NCBI RefSeq assembly: GCF_026914265.1
Contig: NC_069125.1
Coordinates: forward strand, 1,363,556 to 1,427,555
From: Mya arenaria
Taxonomy: Eukaryota; Mollusca; Bivalvia; Myida; Myidae
DNA length: 64,000 nt
Reading direction: 5' to 3'
Shown: one piece after another, positions 47,765 to 61,567 of the stretch
How the letters are laid out: every line of letters starts with the position of its first letter
Numbering within the stretch: position 1 is the stretch's first letter
Notes under the pieces: model-generated
What the model was told of the DNA's origin: nothing
The model's database searches: none
What the model saw: only the letters and a program-made list of their open reading frames with translations
Program-made: the position numbers and the translations under genes

Positions 47765-48194
47765 CGAGGGCTGTATGAAAAGTTCGCGGACAAGTGGTGC
47801 CATATTCTTAATTCCAATCGTATAGATTTGAAAACGCTACACATTACAAATATAAACTCCCAAGTAATATTATAAAAAACATAGGATAAAGCGTCGTTTA
47901 TAAGCATACACGTGGCTTCCATTGCAGCCATGTAAACAACACCCAGAGCACGTCGATTTTTAAAAAAGTATACCAGTATTAAATGTTATATAAATTCCGT
48001 ATGAGCGTAAGAAGAATTGCGCCAAATATCACGCTCACGTACGACGTCGTTACGTCATTTACGTTAAGTTTTAACGTTGTACGTTGTTTATAACATAAGT
48101 TATAGCAAAAACAGTGTCGTAAGCTGCAAAAAAGTAATGACGTCAACAGCCGAAGTGGAAGTGCGAGCAAACATTAAGTTATGTGTCAACCTGG

Positions 48195-48441
48195 CCCCAA
48201 TTTTTCGAAACTTCTTAAGTCCCTTATAACAGGATTAAGCTAATCTCACTATTTTTGTTGTTATATAAAATGTGTTATATTTACTTCTTCAAGATTTTTT
48301 AAAAATTATGTAGGAATAATCTGTATGATTATCAGAATAAACCATTTTTCATTTATCAAAATCCATTTTCAGTATGTATTATGGCTAATTGAAAAAAGAG
48401 ACTTAAGCCTGTTAAGCTTAAGAAGTTTCGAGAAATTGGGG
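48195..48441. mobile_element. 247-bp MITE nested in the mariner
   Basis: The ends read ccccaatttttcgaaacttc and, inverted, ccccaatttctcgaaacttc, then ttaag. Flanked by cctgg on both sides (48190-48194, 48442-48446), a 5-bp target-site duplication. AT-rich interior, no open frame. Confidence 0.8.
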
Positions 48442-48449
48442 CCTGGGCT

Positions 48450-49639
<1,190 letters not shown>

Positions 49640-49865
49640 AAAAGTAAAACACGTTTATGTACTTTTATGACGTCAAGATGTTATTTCCGGGTGTCTTTTA
49701 TGTACTGTATTAATTCCAGTGTTATTTGTAAACCATTTGATGTAACTTTAATTTGTTTTCTGTATTTTATTTTATTGATATTCATGCCCATATAAATTTC
49801 ATAATGATATTCAGTTGTTTTTACCTTCAATAAACGTAGTCCGCGAACTAAACATACAGCCCTCG

Positions 49866-50030
49866 TAGAAAGAGCGCAAGCAGAATTTTGTTGATATTTA
49901 CTGGGAGTTCATTCGACAGTAAATACAAGTTTGATACTGGTGGAATATGGACGACTTTCGCTTTGTATTGAATATTATTTAAAATGTATCACATGTTGTA
50001 GCAAATGGTTGCAAATGCCAAATCAAAGAT
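49866..50030 (+). pseudogene. LINE remnant, right part (after mariner)
   Basis: Reads VERAQAEFC, then YLLGVHSTVNTSLILVEYGR, the segment that normally follows the SEIWGF box in LINEs. This and the left part are contiguous once the mariner and one TA are removed. Confidence 0.75.
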
Positions 50031-50468
50031 AACCAGTTAATTGCTATTAAATGATAAACTCGCTGGACAAGGTGGGAAGGTGTACGCAAGCGACTGGTCT
50101 TACAAATCTGCTGTTTAGGTTTGGCTTTGGTTATGTTTGGATCTCGGAGGACGTCAGGGATATAAATACGTTTCTATATACATTCAAGCAGCGTTTAAAC
50201 GATTGCATCTCCTGCACAATGTTGTTACTACTTCCTCGCGATGCGACACTAATCAGTGTTTTGCATTACCGTTAACCCAACAAAAAATAATAAAATCGAT
50301 GTATTGTTATTTTTTGATGTTCCATTTAAGATACTGATACTGAATATAGATTATTGATTTTTGAAGATTATTGAAGTTACGGCTAAAATTCTTCTAAAAT
50401 TCACGGGCCCAGGCCTTTCAAAATACTCAACATGTGATTGAGGTTTTCAAGACTATATTAGTACATAC

Positions 50469-50612
50469 CACCGACGAACCCGTAAACTATGATCATGGAC
50501 TCGATGCTGGGGGCATATGTGCAGGCGAATAACGCGATAGCCGCAACAAATGATCCTGCGCTAGCCACCGTTCGACAACCAAACCTGTTCACCAAGGCAC
50601 CGACTAGTGGAC
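50469..50612 (-). pseudogene. Transporter copy 1, exon 2
   Basis: 144 nt, phase 1 to 1, nearly identical to 59311-59454. Encodes the GPLVGALVNRFGCRTV loop and following helix. Confidence 0.85.
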
Positions 50613-50690
50613 CTGTTGATATAAAATATAAAATGGTTAAACTGTGTGAGTTGTTGGGTTAAGCTTGTTAGTGTTTTCTATGAACGTATT

Positions 50691-50880
50691 GGAATAACAT
50701 CCTCGGCTTCATTCGGAATATTCGTAGAAAGCAATGAAAGGTGAAAACATTTTTAACTAAAGACACACACACGCACGCACGCGCGCACACATGCACGCAC
50801 GCACGCATGGAAATAACATCCTCGGCTTCATAAGGAATATTGATAGATAGCAATGGAAGGTGAAATAATTTATTCGCCAT
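50691..50880. repeat. Local direct duplication around an (AC)n tract
   Basis: ataacatcctcggcttcatt and ggtgaaaacatttt near 50691-50750 recur as ataacatcctcggcttcata and ggtgaaataattta near 50813-50873, on both sides of an acacacgcacgc tract. The same intron word occurs once at 59605 in copy 2. Confidence 0.65.
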
Positions 50881-51048
50881 AGTAACGTCTTAAATGTCTA
50901 CGCAATGCCCGAGTAATGCTCAACGACCTGAATAACTATTAAATGAAATATTTACAGTGCGTACGAGGAACGCTACGACTTTTTACCGAGTGAACGAAAC
51001 TAAATTCGGCATGAGGTACAAAATATGCATCCAAAGTGATGTACATAC

Positions 51049-51406
51049 CAACAAAAAGGTATGTGCCCAGCATTACTGAGACTATCCAAGATGTGGCCCA
51101 GCTGCTTGAGTTAAACATCTCCAGAAGCTCCACATAGAACACTCCGAATGAAAGAGATATTCCATCTACCAAGAAATAGAACATGAAGGCTGCAAATGTG
51201 ACAATCCAGGGCAATCCGCCCTCGGTGTCCTCTATCTAATTGGTTTGCTCACTGGATGCTCCGTTCATGCGCTGGTTGAATGATTCAGAAAATTGAGAAC
51301 TTTCAATGGAACACTCTGATCTTCCTGTCGATGAAAAGGTTGATCTGCAGTCGTTGATTTCAGTACTGGTGGCGCCGCTTATTCCCGCTACACAAGAATT
51401 GTCCAT
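51049..51406 (-). pseudogene. Transporter copy 1, exon 1
   Basis: 358 nt to a GTATGT donor. Starts MDNSCVAGISGATS, then an in-frame stop after SSEQTN, then EDTEGGLPWIVTF and the first two helices. Two extra codons relative to copy 2 lie near the SSQFSESF segment. Confidence 0.85.
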
Positions 51407-54040
51407 ATTTTATACCTCAGATTTAAGACTGTGTGAAACTGTAGTCCGTCTTCTTCTCTGTCTTTATCTTTTTTTTAATCCGTCTTTTGTGTGAATTTTG
51501 AATACCATGAGCATAATTTAATACTAACTTACTTTTAAGACAGTTAAACTATTATGAATGAAACAAGTAGTTAAAACAAATAGATATATACTTTAAGTTG
51601 GTGCGATATTGCACAAACCTAGCTTTCGTTGTGATCTTTCTAAGCTATGTTCATTGATATCGATGCATTGCCTAAAACGGATGAAATGCGAGACATGCTT
51701 GCACCACACTTACGGTAACATGACGCTGACATTGTTCGTTTTACCTTCTTTTCTATTTGCATCTGCTTAACCGAATAAGGTTGCACGGATAAATAAACCC
51801 ATTACTAATTGTAAGAAAATAAAAAATAAAAATGTGTTTATAACAGTTTTACAAAAGTAATTTCAAATAAGTAACGCGAGAAAGTAATCACTTGGAATAC
51901 AAAATCATTTCATCATACACACTTAATGAGCACTATTTTAATCAAACAACACTTTCAAAATAATTCCATGGTTGAATTTAATCGTCACTGAATAATTCAA
52001 TTAAATACAAGCTTTTAGAATTTGTCTAGGACTGGTAAAACTGTAACACTTTGAAGGGATTACGCATCGGATGATACAACTGCAAGAAAATTGTGAAAAT
52101 TTACATTAAATTGATAAAGTTGTGTACAAAGCATTTAATCATAACTACTGATTTCTCACATCGCCTTCGACACTGGTATTTGTTCATTTTTTAGTATTCC
52201 AAAACGATCAGTTAGTGGGTGTGTCTACCACATAAATGCCAGTAAATCTAAAAATGACTTCGGTATATCAATCTGTACTTAGCTCGTAAAATACTAATAC
52301 ATTTCATATAATGAAATCTTTCCTGTTACAAAAGTATGCGGCTCTATCACTTTACCACTGGAATATCATCGATTATGTACTTGAACATAATGTTGTCCAT
52401 TTAATGTCAAACTACAATTGTAACATTTGGAAGCAAAACAAACATTATTGACTTTGATGTTCGCGAATTCAACAACGACTACGGAATACATTGAATTTGA
52501 CTTTACAAAGTCTGACTCAAATAAGTGAAAACGATGGGTCAAAAGGTATCATAAGGTTCTACAGCCTATCAAAGAGCTTTGATTTAATTTAGGTTTTTTG
52601 TGTATGGCAATAACGAAAATCACTTGTCTATAAAGTCACCGGGCTGAATAAATGCTTTGTTTTAGGTTGCTTCCTGCTTCCTTGGCCATTGTATCGAAAA
52701 CATTCCTGTATGTATATGAACGCTCTACCCTACATGATACACCTGTCAGGGTGCCCGGAATGATATTTGGTCACCGGTTTCCAACGCGTCAAAGTATGAC
52801 CGAATTCGCGACATTTCGTACTTTTCAACGTGCCCCAACCTACGCAAGGGGACGCAAATCTCGACGATATCTCTGGACCCACAAATGATAGGAGGTCCCC
52901 ACATCGAAGGTCATAATTATGGAAAAAACATGTTTACATGTAAAATCGTAGGTCGTGTTCGGGTCCGATCGTGCACAAAGAAAACTTAAAACAACCTGAC
53001 ACATCTATATATGCAAAGATATTTATTGTAACATCAAAGTATGTTCGAATTTAAATATTTATGGTTAGTTAATTGGGTAGAGTACGGGTGTTTGATTAAA
53101 AACCCAAATGCCAACTTAGCTAAGTTGAGAGAGTTTAACTTTTCATCCAACAGTACTTGTGCATGACAGATCATGCTTCAAAAAGAGCTCTCTTTTTCCT
53201 AGGCTGTGAATAAACCCACACATTGAAAGTCTTAATGTCTTAGAGCATTTTGTCTGTCTTCATTACCAAAACCAAAATAAATTTAGCAACTGAAAGATAG
53301 TCAATTGAATAATATTTTATAAAAAGAAGCCTAAAACATTAAATATTAAGTCATTTTACTAAAGCTTTTTCGGCAATGCATGCAAAACCTTATCACATTT
53401 TCGATAATCCTTAAACAAGAGACCTATTTGGAATATTAATTAATCACTGATTCAAGCTTTTCGATCGTTTTTTTTACACATAATGAAAGTATTTTGTCTG
53501 ACTCCGTACACAGCTAACGATTATAATTACAATAACCCAGTTTAAACATGTCCCTCTATATTGTTTTTAATACAAGAACCAAACTATATGAACCATGTAT
53601 ATGCAATCAAATATAATAACTTTATATTGGGTATAATGTGGTTCTTCCCATTTATTTTACTTTGCCAAGCACTTTTAAGTCAATTGATTGACCTGGGAGA
53701 CATCACAGTCTTGATAATGTTAAACCCCATTCATGAATTTCTTCTGCCAATACAAAATAAAATCATCATAAAAAAAATTATGGCCTAGTCTTACACAGTA
53801 AATTCAAAATAAGAGAACTAACTCCTAAAGAGAAATTTTCCGCAGTTTTCCAAACAACGAGATATGTTCTATTATGAGTTATCTTATACGAATGAATAAA
53901 AGGCATTAATTCCAAAATCAGCCGAATCCGAGACATTATTCATTTTCAAAAAAGGCAAAACAATCTGTGATTGTACAGCTTTAAGTCAAAGCTGAAATCT
54001 CGAAGATTAAGCTTGCAGTTGGTTTTTAACTTAAACATTT
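51407..54040. other. Interval between transporter copy 1 and the exon 1 fragment
   Basis: No exon recognised. It contains a member of the 45-kb repeat (52890-53000) and AT-rich sequence. It may hold the promoter of copy 1. Confidence 0.45.
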
Positions 54041-54297
54041 CCGAAATTCAAGTATGAACATATGCAAATAACATCATCGGCTTTATTAGCAACATTCATA
54101 CATCGCAATGGTATGTAAACCCATTTAATCATCCCAGCAAGGTCTCAACGCCTAATTTATTTCCTAGCAACGCTCAATGACCGGAATAACTAGAACATAA
54201 AACACTTTGTGAACGCGGAACGTTGCGACTCTTTACTGAGTGAATACAAATTTGCGGGGAAAATGAAACACAATAAACATCCAAAATGATGTACATA

Positions 54298-54445
54298 CCA
54301 ACAAGATGATATGTGCCATTACTGAGCCTATCCAAGAAGTGGCCCAGCTGATTACGTTCAACGTCTCCAAAAGATCCACATAGATCATTCCGAAGAAAAA
54401 AGAGACTCCATCTTAGAGCAAGACAACATGAAGGCTGCAAATGTC
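54298..54445 (-). pseudogene. Third transporter copy: exon 1 fragment
   Basis: The DNA aligns to the 3' half of exon 1 (59839-60000), including ggcccagctg and the intact-looking donor region, but carries small deletions that break the frame. Downstream intron sequence (53990-54297) also aligns with 59530-59838. The fragment stops at an (AC)n/(CT)n tract. Confidence 0.75.
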
Positions 54446-54533
54446 TCTTTCCACGACTTGTTGTTACTTTTATGTTGTCTTCGAATGGTTCTGAACTTTC
54501 CTTTTAACTATCTAAACCTACTGACGATGAACA

Positions 54534-54534
<1 letters not shown>

Positions 54535-54569
<35 letters not shown>

Positions 54570-54576
54570 CACTCAT

Positions 54577-54624
<48 letters not shown>

Positions 54625-54644
54625 CCTACCCCCCCCCCCCCCCC

Positions 54645-54702
<58 letters not shown>
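54535..54702 (+). repeat. (AC)n-(CT)n-C18-(CT)n compound microsatellite
   Basis: Pure dinucleotide tracts with a C run at 54629-54646. It sits at the junction between the exon 1 fragment and the 3' flank of copy 2; a (CT)n also bounds the equivalent flank of copy 1 at 41346. Confidence 0.95.
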
Positions 54703-54703
<1 letters not shown>

Positions 54704-54747
54704 TGTGTATTTATTTATTTTCATAAACATACCTAAATGCCTTTTAT

Positions 54748-56535
54748 TTGTATATTGCTGCACATTGACATTATCGGATGAAATGCGATATTTCGACTGT
54801 TTAGAGTCAAAAAAATTACTTCTTTAACATTCATTTTGATATTCACGCACTACTGATTGTATCTGCGTAAGCGTATTACCATTGCACTTAATTTAGGGAA
54901 GGTATATAAGACATTTAGGCTTAAAATAGTTTTCGAATAATCAATATATAAGCCTTGAAAGGGCAAACAGTTTGACAACAGAGTTAAGTTGGTCTACGTG
55001 TTTTACTGATGAGATATTATGCAAGTTGTGTCCATCATATACAGATTACAAACACATAAAAAGCGAAAAATTAAGAACCTGCTACAAAATGACACACTTT
55101 TTTTATTGCTTTCAGTATTTAATTCAAGACTGTTAAACGTATTCATTATAATTAATGGCAAGAAAAATAGATTTAGAGAACAAAATGTCAGAGGTCAAGT
55201 TGACAGAGACATGTTGCAATGATGTATGAGTTAGGAAATATTAAGTAAAATATAATTAATTAAGAAGGGGTGGAGCGAGCGAGCGCTCTTCTTAACCAAT
55301 AATATTTTACTTAATATCTGGTAACTGACTTGTAACCTCATATTAATTGGCCGCTATATTCGTGTATATGTAGTATACCGTACCAAATTGAAGCATTGTT
55401 GCGCTCCATGTCCTTCTTGAGCATTCTATTAATTCACGTTGAAATTTATTAAAAAATATGCAAACGATGCATTAATATAATGTTCTTTTGATCATCGCAT
55501 TTTGGGGATTAAATGTCAAACCGTCAATTATCATGTTTTTTAAATTACAAATCCGTGGTTGCTATTTTTTTTACGGTAAGTTAATATTCTGTAGATATAA
55601 CATTTAAATGTAAATCAAGAAAGCGAATACCACAAAGAAAATAATTCGTGCATGTACATCACGAAATAAAGTGTTTAATTCAGATAAGTCAACCCAGCTT
55701 AAATACCGTTATGCATTGTCTTTATTTCAAGGAATTGAAATCACAAATACTAAATACTGTAAACAAAACAATATACAATACGATAAATGATCGTGTTTTG
55801 AACGGACAGAAACTGTAACGAAAGCCCATACATATTTTGGGGTCAAAAAGTAAAAGGTCACGGTTACAATCACTTTCAGCAATGTTATAGTTTCCCATAG
55901 AAACGACCTAGCTCAAGATAGAAGACTGCACAAGGTTTTAATCAACGTATGCCCTCATTATCCTAAAAGAGGGTTATAACAAGTCATGTAAGCATTTGCT
56001 GATATTGAGGCACGATCTTGGTTTGAACCAAACCTTAATTAACTGAACTGTTAAACGGTCCAAATATTCCTATCAATTTAATTCAATTCAATTATGTTAT
56101 TGCGTTATGTTGTTTTAGTTCCTGATAATCAATAGTAATATATCCTAAGCATAAGTTGTTATCGGTATATGTGCATGAAAGTAACTTTTACGGAAGGCTT
56201 TCACGAAGCGGCTTCGCGACAGTGACAGATAAATATATATATCGGTCTTTAGGCAGTTTCAAAAAGCCGGACATGTAAGACAGAAGGCAACGAACTAAAA
56301 TAGTTCATGTTACACAAAATATTGTCATCACATACATTGCAACGATACAAGATCCTAGAGATAATGTAATGCTAATTCAATAGCAGAACTGCTTGAGGCA
56401 AATTGTGAAGAAGTATTTCGATCTCATTTTCCTCGTCCTGTCTGTTTGCCATGACGAATGTTGAAGGCGAACCTGCCGAGAAAATTTTCCGTAAATATGC
56501 AGTTTTTAATATAGCAATTTTTCCGCTTCTTCCAA
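54748..56535. repeat. 3' flank of transporter copy 2 (duplicated segment)
   Basis: Aligns to 41497-44858, apart from the 43370-44553 block missing here. No gene is seen apart from the end of the transporter at 56536. Confidence 0.65.
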
Positions 56536-56672
56536 TTATTTTGTCTGTTTTCCTCTATTCTCCAGTTTTTGTATCCAGAGGATTTGCAGAGTCAATATAC
56601 CGGCCAGAACCATTGTGAATCCGGAGAAAAAGAAAGTACCAACGTAGTTCTCCAGTTTGTCATACAGAGCTC
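56536..56672 (-). CDS. Transporter copy 2, exon 6
   Basis: 137 nt to TAA. Last helix (YVGTFFFSGFTMVLAGILTL) and a short basic tail. Confidence 0.88.
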
Positions 56673-59600
56673 CTAAAACCAGAAATCGTAGTTTACAGGG
56701 GTAATCAAGCAAACATGAAAACGTTCAGTACGATCCATTATAAGCAATAGGGCACTTCGTGGCCATTCGTCACTTACAATGTTGACTCGCGATATCACTT
56801 CGTTTGAAAGAAACGATGATTATGCCAGTAAAAACCCCTAACGTCATGTATTTGTTTATCACCAACCTGAAATAGGGGCGCCAAATAAGGCAGGAAATCC
56901 ATCAGCGAAAGACACAAAACCAAACGCTGAAGCGAATTTTGCTTTGACAACTAGCCTGGAAACAGCTACTGGTTCGTTGGTTGTCAATGTTCCTGCTCAA
57001 TAGACATGGTGGTATTTTATTGCAGTTTTCTAGGGCTACGCTCGAAATCACACTGTTAGTAACTATTGCAATAAAAATATAACATCTTTAGTCTGAATGA
57101 AACCTTAAATCCTTAGTATAAACTCACCTAAACAGATTCCAAAAATGATGCAATACAAGATAAGGGTCAAATATGAAGGATAAAATGGAACCAACACAGT
57201 AGCTACGCCTCCAACAAAGGCAGCTACCGAATAAATGAATATAGGGTTTGCCCATGTCTGGTCAGATACCCATCCGCTGATCAAAACAGATATGGTACTT
57301 GAAATTCCGATCGTTGACACTAAAAGCGAACTCTTCTGTGATGAGAAACCTTTACTTTGACCAAAAGCGGGCAAAAATGCAAACGGTATGAAGTAACCTA
57401 CAACACAGAGCCGTACATTGAACACAAAATATTTTATCCTAGAATCAAATTGTCTCACCGTCATTATTTTCGCTTATTATAAATTGTTAAAAGGAAAAAC
57501 AGAAATCAACAACAAATGTATTTTTTTCATAAATAAGAACAACGATTTCAAAAAAACTCACCAAAAATGCATAAACAGTTGAATACTCCAAATAAAACAA
57601 AGGTCGGGCTTCGAAGCAAGTCAACATTGAAAGTTGGAAGAAATCGGCAAAATCCAGTTTTGTTTTCATCCTCTTTCGGCATAGCCTCTTCACCATCTGC
57701 AATGTTTTTATCTTCAATATTGGCTGGTTTCTTCACAAATCCAGGTTGCAATAGAAACCCCAATGGAACTCCATTCAAAACGATGGCGGCCATAATTTGC
57801 ATAGCTCCTCGCCAAGAGTATACCGAGATCAAATATTCCATCAGTGGTGGGAGTGCAAAGGTTCCGATTCCGCACCCTGAAAATGCTATTCCTACAGCTA
57901 AAGCATTGCGCTTGACGAAATACTCCTCGACGGCTACAACAGGTGTAATGTACATCATTCCAATCCCAATTCCTGAAAAAAAGAACGCTCACGGTTAAAA
58001 AACAACTACAATGGTTGACCATTAAGAAACGATTTTGATCTTGAAAGTCATTTGAAGTAATTGTGTGTGAGACATTATTTAATATTATTACAGTGGTAAA
58101 AAGAGAAACAAACAGCAAAGCACTCTAGTCAGACATCTTGGTATAATAAGAACTGATCATTGGCGGCATTGATTAGTACAATATTGTCAACGACCCCTAA
58201 CGCTGGTATTAAGCTGGCTCGGTATAATAAGAACTGATCATTTGCAGTATTGATAAGTGCAACATTGTCAACGACCCCTGACGCTGGCTTACAGCTGTGT
58301 CGGTATGATTGAAACTGTTCAGTGACAGTATCAATTAGTGTAACAGTGTCAACGACCTAAACGCTGGCTTACAGGTGTTTCGGTATGATTGAAACTGTTC
58401 AATGACAGTATCAATTAGTGTAATATTGTCAACGACCCTAAACGCTGGCTTACAGCTGTGTCGGTATGATTGAAACTGTTCAGTGACAGTATCAATTAGT
58501 GTAACCATTTCAACGACCCTAAACGCTGGCTTACAGCTGTGTCGGTATGATTGAAACTGTTCAGTGACAGTATCAATTAGTGTAACATTGTCAACGACCC
58601 TAAACGCTGGCTTACAGCTGTGTCGGTATGATTGAAACTGTTCAGTGACAGTATCAATTAGTGTAACATTGTCAACGACCCTAAACGCTGGCTTACAGTT
58701 GTGTCGGTATGATTGAAACTGTTCAGTGACAGTATCAATTAGTGTAACATTGTCAACGACCCTAAACGCTGGCTTACAGCTGTGTCGGTATGATTGAAAC
58801 TGTTCAGTGACAGTATCAATTAGTGTAACATTGTCAACGACCCTAAACGCTGGCTTACAGCTGTGTCGGTATGATTGAAACTGTTCAATGACAGTATCAA
58901 TTAGTGTAACATTGTCAACGACACCTAGCGCTGACTTACAGCTGTCTCGGTATGATTAAAACTGTCTAGTAGCAGTATTGATTAGTGTAATATGGTCAAC
59001 GACTCATATGGTGTTTCAATTAGAGCTAAGTCGGTTTGATTCGTAAATTGAAGTTATGTTAGTGTTATAGTTTTATTATTTTGTGTATATTGAACTTTAG
59101 CCAGGATTGAAAATGAACACAAAGTTGAATAAAAAAAATGATAAAATAAATGTTTTGCCATTTTTTTTATTTTACAGTTAAGAAACATATTATTGATCAC
59201 CATAGATTATTGAAGTTACGGCTAAATACTTTATTGAAACGGTCCCACTCCCTATAAAGTACTCGACAGTGAATTACAATGTATGTTATCAAGCCTATTT
59301 CAGTACATACCACCGACGAACCCGTAAACTATGATCATGGATTTGATGCTGGGGGCATATGTGCAGGCGAAGAACGCGATAGCCGCAACAAATGATCCTG
59401 CGCTAGCCACCGTTCGACAACCAAACTTGTTCACCAAGGCACCGACTAGTGGACCTGTTGATATAAAACAATGAAGGGTTGAACTGTGTGTGCTGTTTGG
59501 TTTGTTAGTGTTTTCTCCGTTTGTCTAACATCTCGAAAATTTAAGCTTAGACTTGGTTTTAAATTCAGACATATATCCAAAAGTCAGGTATGAACGTATG

Positions 59601-60190
59601 GCAATAACATCCTCGGCTTCTTCGGTAATATTCATAGACATAAATAGAAGGTGAAACCATTTAATCGCCCTAGCAACGTCCCAAATGGCCAAGCAATGCC
59701 CGAGCAACGCTGAATGACATGAATAACTAGAAAAGAAATAATTACAGTGCGTACGAGGAACGTTGGGACTTTTTACTGAGTGTAAGAAAATACACGGGGA
59801 AGGAGGAACAAAACATATATCCAAAATGATGTACATACCAACAAGAAGGTATGTGCCCAGCATTACTGAGACTATCCAAGACGTGGCCCAGCTGCTTGCG
59901 TTAAACGTCTCCAGAAGCTCCACATAGAACACTCCGAATGAAAAAGATACTCCATCTACCAGGAAGTAGAACATGAAGGCTGCAAATGTGACAATCCAGG
60001 ACCATCCACCCTCGGTGTCCTCTATCTTTGAAATGGTATGCTCACTGGATGCTTCTTTCATGCGCTGTTTGAACGATTCTGAACTTTCAATGGAACACTC
60101 TGATCTCCCTGACGATGAAAAGTTTGACTTGCAGTCGTTGATTTCATAACTGGTCGCGCCGCTTATTCCCGCTACACTAGGTATGTCCAT
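56536..60190 (-). CDS. SLC16-like (monocarboxylate transporter family) gene, intact copy 2
   Basis: Six exons on the minus strand: 59839-60190, 59311-59454, 57562-57972, 57128-57397, 56867-56968 and 56536-56672, all joined in phase 1. They total 1416 nt (471 residues plus stop), a normal SLC16 length. The N-terminus is a ~65-residue polar Ser-rich tail; the first helix begins with EGGWSWIV, fitting the family signature [D/E]-G-[G/S]-[W/F]-[G/A]-W apart from Ser at the fifth position. The second signature is YFVKRNALAVGIAFSG in helix 5. A polar central loop lies around residues 260-290. Members are plasma-membrane transporters of monocarboxylates and related solutes. The helix 8 Asp-Arg pair used by MCT1 for proton coupling appears absent, so the substrate is uncertain. 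Confidence 0.9.
56867..56968 (-). CDS. Transporter copy 2, exon 5
   Basis: 102 nt, phase 1 to 1, covering helices 10-11 (ASAFGFVSFADGFPALFGAP), with the F-G-x-x-x-x-x-x-G-x-P-x-L-x-G-x-P pattern common in SLC16. Confidence 0.85.
57128..57397 (-). CDS. Transporter copy 2, exon 4
   Basis: 270 nt, phase 1 to 1. Covers helices 7-9, including GFSSQKSSLLVSTIGI and ISGWVSDQ. MCT1 has Asp and Arg in the helix before the conserved Gly; by eye these align to Ser and Val here. Confidence 0.88.
57562..57972 (-). CDS. Transporter copy 2, exon 3
   Basis: 411 nt, covering helices 4-6 with YFVKRNALAVGIAFSG and FALPPLMEYLI, then the central cytosolic loop (EDENKTGFCRFLP) and the start of helix 7. Donor GTGAGT. 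Confidence 0.9.
58135..58960. repeat. 81-bp minisatellite, about 10 units, in intron 2 of transporter copy 2
   Basis: The unit contains gctggcttacagctgtgtcg, atgattgaaactgttcagtg and tgtaacattgtcaacgaccc. Central units are nearly identical; both ends diverge. It is absent from the matching intron of copy 1, so it arose after, or was lost since, the duplication. Confidence 0.93.
59311..59454 (-). CDS. Transporter copy 2, exon 2
   Basis: 144 nt, phase 1 to 1. Reads GPLVGALVNKFGCRTVASAG, the conserved helix 2-3 loop of SLC16 proteins (compare G-P-x-x-x-x-L-V-N-K-x-G-x-R), then helix 3. Confidence 0.9.
59839..60190 (-). CDS. Transporter copy 2, exon 1
   Basis: 352 nt from ATG to a GTATGT donor. 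Starts MDIPSVAGISGATSYEINDC; polar tail, then helix 1 (EGGWSWIVTFAAFMFYFLVD) and helix 2 beginning in SWATSWIVSVMLGTYLLVG. The upstream Met is chosen because the frame is closed shortly before it. Confidence 0.9.
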
Positions 60191-61567
60191 ATTTCAGACC
60201 TCAGATTTAAGATTGGGTAAAACTGTAGTCCGTCTCCCTCTCTGTCTTTCTCTCTCGTGTTAATCTTGTGTGCAGTATTAATAACATTTGAATAAATTAG
60301 GCCTAGCTAGACTGCATTTAAGATTGATATGATCATATAAAAAAAGCATGCGGTAAACAACTTAAATAACAGTATGCACTAGTAGTTATGGCCCAAATAT
60401 AGCTTTCTTTGTGCACTATGCATGCGCTGTTATTTGATATTGGTGCATTGCTAACATCGGATAAAAGAACAGGATTATAATTACGCACGAGTTGCACACA
60501 ATCGGAACTCCTCGGCTAGTATCAAGATATGGCCTCGGATATAATACGGGTCGTAAGAAAATAGTCCATCATGGCCGACCAAGAAGATGTTCAAACAACC
60601 AAGAGATATGTTAGTCCAAAGACAGAATGAGGAGCGAACTTTTACCACTTATTTGTGTGTAAGTGTTATTTTTATACTTATTGTATTTTAATAAAATATA
60701 TAAATAGTTTTAAAAGAGCCCTAATGAGAAACTAATTGGAAATGTCATTAATTCTTAGTGGGTGGGGTAAAGTCTTCTTTCATTTGACAGATTCTAATAT
60801 AGTAAATAACAATTCTGAAGCTCCAGTGATCAGTGGCAAAAATTAAGAAAACAAATACTCTATTTGTAATAACAAATAAGTCTGAATCTGACTTTACTTA
60901 GATCGATAATAGGTTAGACTTTCTTTCTCATTGTATTTATCTCATACATTTCATATCATTAACTTTAATTTTTTATAATTTTAAATTTACATTCTTTTAA
61001 CCAAGGATGTATGGTAATAATAAATGTCCTTGAGTGTTGGTATCGAACAATTTAATGTAATGGCACAATTGAATGCCTCGGCCCTGTTCACTAATATAGT
61101 TCTCTAAATAAATTAGATCTTCATTCTATTGGTTTAACAAAATGAGTTTGAACGCATAAACCAGCACACATTTCTTTCAAGACTAAATTCTATGATATCC
61201 ACCAGTGGTGGTGATGCAGAAACATTGAAAAATGCTGACATTTTTACTGTGCCAATGAAATGCAGACATTTAAATTTTAATCTTATTGTCATTTTCAGAG
61301 AAGAGTATGGTACCAGGGGTGCAGCTGACTCTGATTCCCGGCTTCTTCTAATAAAAAAAGGCAGATGAGGTAATGGTTGTACTATTTTCGAAATTCGGAT
61401 AATTATTTAACAGTCAAGTATCCTATTGGTTTAAGCCCAAAAGTACCTGCATATTTGTACAATTAACCAACAATTAAGGATTGACAGTATTAAAACATCA
61501 ACATTGTAGATGAATTTAAACATGAATTTCATTTCATATTTTTTAATTTACCAGTAGTCCAGAGCTA

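Noticed and set aside
60571-60630. Short ATG frame MADQEDVQTTKRYVSPKTE as a first exon
   Set aside because: It stops after 19 codons and no in-frame continuation with splice signals was found.
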